A stretch of 45,509 nucleotides of DNA from Pseudomonas sp. GM80 (lineage in GTDB: Bacteria; Pseudomonadota; Gammaproteobacteria; Pseudomonadales; Pseudomonadaceae): the NCBI RefSeq assembly GCF_000282515.1, contig NZ_AKJD01000020.1:1-45509 (forward strand). The letters are read 5' to 3'. The position numbers were made by a program, and so were the translations under genes. Position 1 is the stretch's first letter; each line of letters starts with the position of its first letter. Shown here one piece after another: positions 44,107-45,509 of the stretch. The notes beneath the pieces are model-generated. The model ran no database searches. It saw nothing but the letters and a program-made list of their open reading frames with translations, and was not told where the DNA came from.

Positions 44107-44263
44107 CCCTGTGGCGAGGGGATTCATCCCCGTTGGGTTGCGAAGCAGCCCCAAAACCACCCGACACGGAGTCTCAGATAGACCCGGTCGGGTGACCCAG
44201 GACCCGCTGCGCAGCCCAACGGGACGCGACGACGTTTCGCTAAATCCCCTCACCACAAAGGTA
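44107..44263. repeat. Intergenic repeat with near-palindromic layout
   Basis: The element begins CCTGTGGCGAGGGGATTCAT, then CCCCGTTGGG, and ends CAACGGGACGCGACGACGTT, then CTAAATCCCCTCACCACA, so its ends are inverted to each other. The middle contains GGTCGGGTGACCC. It is a larger relative of the short element at 20465. Nothing protein-like is visible. Confidence 0.68.
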
Positions 44264-44268
44264 GCGCT

Positions 44269-44595
44269 TCAGTTCAGGGTTGAGTCGAGTGCTGCGAGCA
44301 ACTGCCCAGCATCGACTCGCCGCTCGCCGATCCTGAGCTCACCGCTGTCGAGACCAACACTCACCATCACCGACCCGCGATCCCCCGGATACTTACGCAA
44401 CATCAACTCGATGCTATCGGGAGTCTCGTCAGCAGTAGCGATCAGATCCCACAGGCTGTCGCTCAGATCCAGCAGCACCTGCTGGCGCTGCTGATCAACC
44501 ACTTTCGGCGCATACAGCCAATGGCTCATGCGCATTTCACGCGGCTCGACGGAAATCGCGACACGGCCATCGCAGTGATAAGTGGTTTCACTCAT
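44269..44595 (-). CDS. Conserved-looking protein, 108 residues
   Basis: A soluble-looking protein starting MSETTYHCDGRVAISVEPRE, then MRMSHWLYAPKVVDQQRQQV. It has an alternating strand pattern suggesting a small beta-rich fold and no signal or membrane segment. It begins eight bases after the stop codon of the TSUP permease gene, so the two are probably one operon. I do not recognise a family. Confidence 0.72.
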   Translation of the reverse strand: MSETTYHCDGRVAISVEPREMRMSHWLYAPKVVDQQRQQVLLDLSDSLWDLIATADETPDSIELMLRKYPGDRGSVMVSVGLDSGELRIGERRVDAGQLLAALDSTLN

Positions 44596-44602
44596 GGCCG
44601 GA

Positions 44603-45388
44603 TCAGAACGCCAGTTTGTAGCCGATCAGCACCAGCATCGTTGCCAGGCACGGACGCAGGACTTCGTCGGAGATACGCCCGGTCAAGTGGCTGCCGAGCC
44701 AGATGCCCGGCAGCGAGCCGACCAGCAGAAAGCCCAGTACACCCCAATCCATGTTGCCCATGCTCGCATGGCCCAGACCGGCGACCAGCGTCAGCGGTAC
44801 TGCGTGGGCGATTTCCGTGCCGACCAGGCGGCGGGTCGGCAGCAGTGGATAGAGAATAAACAGCGCCACGGTGCCGAGGGCGCCAGCGCCGATCGAGGTC
44901 AGCGCGACCATGGTGCCGAGGATCAGACCGGTGATCACCGTCAGCAGATTCAAGCGTGAACCGCTTGGGTTGTAGTTGCCACCCGCGCGTTTGTGGGCGA
45001 ATTCGAGCAAGCGTTTCTTGAAGAAGATTGCCAGCGCGGTGGCGAACAGGACGAAGCCCAGCGCCTGTTTGATGATGGCGTTCATCGCCTCCGGCGCGGT
45101 GTGCAGGGTGCTGAGAAACCACAGCGTCATCGCCACCGCTGGCACGCTGCCAAGGGTCAGCCAACCGGTGATGGCCCAGTCGATGTTCTTGTTCTTTCTG
45201 TGCACCAGCACGCCGCTGGATTTGGTGATGGCCGCGTACAACAGGTCAGTACCCACCGCCGTGGCCGGGTTGATGCCGAACCACAGCAGGATTGGCGTCA
45301 TCAAGGAACCGCCGCCGACACCGGTCATGCCGACAATAAAACCCACCACCAGCCCGGCAATCACCAGGCCGAAATTTGCCAATTCCAT
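44603..45388 (-). CDS. TSUP-family permease (TauE/SafE-type)
   Basis: A 261-residue protein of about eight helices in two repeats, with the family signature GFIVGMTGVGGGSLMTPILL (residues about 13-32) and a second copy-like segment LGTMVALTSIGAGALGTVAL. TauE/SafE/YfcA proteins export sulfite, sulfonates or other organic anions. The start at MELANFGLVIAGLVVG was chosen since the upstream in-frame residues are poorly hydrophobic and basic. It is followed at eight bases by a small gene. It is the last gene in the window; the upstream gap holds a REP arm at 45501. Confidence 0.88.
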   Translation of the reverse strand: MELANFGLVIAGLVVGFIVGMTGVGGGSLMTPILLWFGINPATAVGTDLLYAAITKSSGVLVHRKNKNIDWAITGWLTLGSVPAVAMTLWFLSTLHTAPEAMNAIIKQALGFVLFATALAIFFKKRLLEFAHKRAGGNYNPSGSRLNLLTVITGLILGTMVALTSIGAGALGTVALFILYPLLPTRRLVGTEIAHAVPLTLVAGLGHASMGNMDWGVLGFLLVGSLPGIWLGSHLTGRISDEVLRPCLATMLVLIGYKLAF

Positions 45389-45500
45389 TAAACCGTCCAG
45401 AAAAACGACAGGAAAAATCTGGCCCGCAGCATAGCGATTTTTCTTATAACTACATATATCGATACGGTCTATCGTTATACCCCAACCCCCCACTCCCCCT

Positions 45501-45509
45501 GTAGGAGCT
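45501..45509. repeat. Partial REP element at window end
   Basis: The last nine bases, GTAGGAGCT, match the start of the GTAGGAGCTGC REP class. The remainder lies outside the window. Confidence 0.65.

Overview
The window looks like a chromosomal segment of a fluorescent-group Pseudomonas (P. fluorescens complex). The evidence is the gene order folD - tRNA-Arg/His/Leu/His - tig - clpP - clpX - lon - hupB - ppiD, which is a Pseudomonas core arrangement. Several families of short palindromic REP/REPIN elements typical of this group are scattered between genes, and the protein set (AmpR/AmpC, TrhP, SstT, FadH, GudP/GudD) fits too. There is no phage, insertion sequence, integron, CRISPR array, secretion cluster or recognisable defence island. 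The window begins and ends inside REP elements.

Layout. 1-8.0 kb: fadH (2,4-dienoyl-CoA reductase), a membrane-anchored nitrilase-fold protein that lacks two catalytic residues, paired with an AraC-type regulator, a 28-codon small gene, a DUF2242-type lipoprotein, and a divergent LysR regulator/MFS exporter pair. 8.0-8.7 kb: a gene-free block of nested repeats, including two 108-bp tandem copies. 8.7-19.2 kb: the protein-quality-control core. tig, clpP, clpX, lon, hupB and ppiD all run on the minus strand. A degenerate tRNA-Asp-like gene with its own terminator lies between hupB and ppiD. Four tRNA genes lie upstream of tig, and folD is divergent from them. 19.4-28.6 kb: pbpG, small acidic proline-rich proteins, a C39-peptidase-like lipoprotein that has lost its catalytic residues, terC with a small lipoprotein, nhaR, an MFS transporter, sstT, a DUF1993 protein and a YceH-family protein. 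28.7-36.2 kb: a cupin, a shikimate-dehydrogenase-like (SDH-L) gene, a secreted VYVQ-repeat protein, two small genes, an AI-2E-family permease, trhP, and a divergent LysR/EamA pair. 36.2-45.5 kb: a third small acidic protein, the D-glucarate unit (GntR/FadR-type repressor divergent from gudP-gudD), divergent ampR-ampC, a DUF4174 protein, a GNAT acetyltransferase and a TSUP permease with a small partner.

How genes work together. Trigger factor, ClpXP, Lon, HU and PpiD form a folding/proteolysis neighbourhood with individual promoters and terminators; a sigma-32-like promoter precedes lon. The glucarate unit imports and dehydrates glucarate, and operator-like sites matching the FadR-family consensus sit in its control region. 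AmpR-AmpC is the classical peptidoglycan-fragment-sensing beta-lactamase pair. Most other genes are single housekeeping or accessory genes separated by REP elements.

I found no strong candidate for a wholly new multi-gene system. The observations most worth following are the decayed tRNA-Asp-like gene, two apparent pseudo-enzymes (nitrilase fold and C39 fold), the small genes, the operator sites at gud, and the unusual placement of some REP elements. All function calls come from reading translated motifs by eye; no database search was run.
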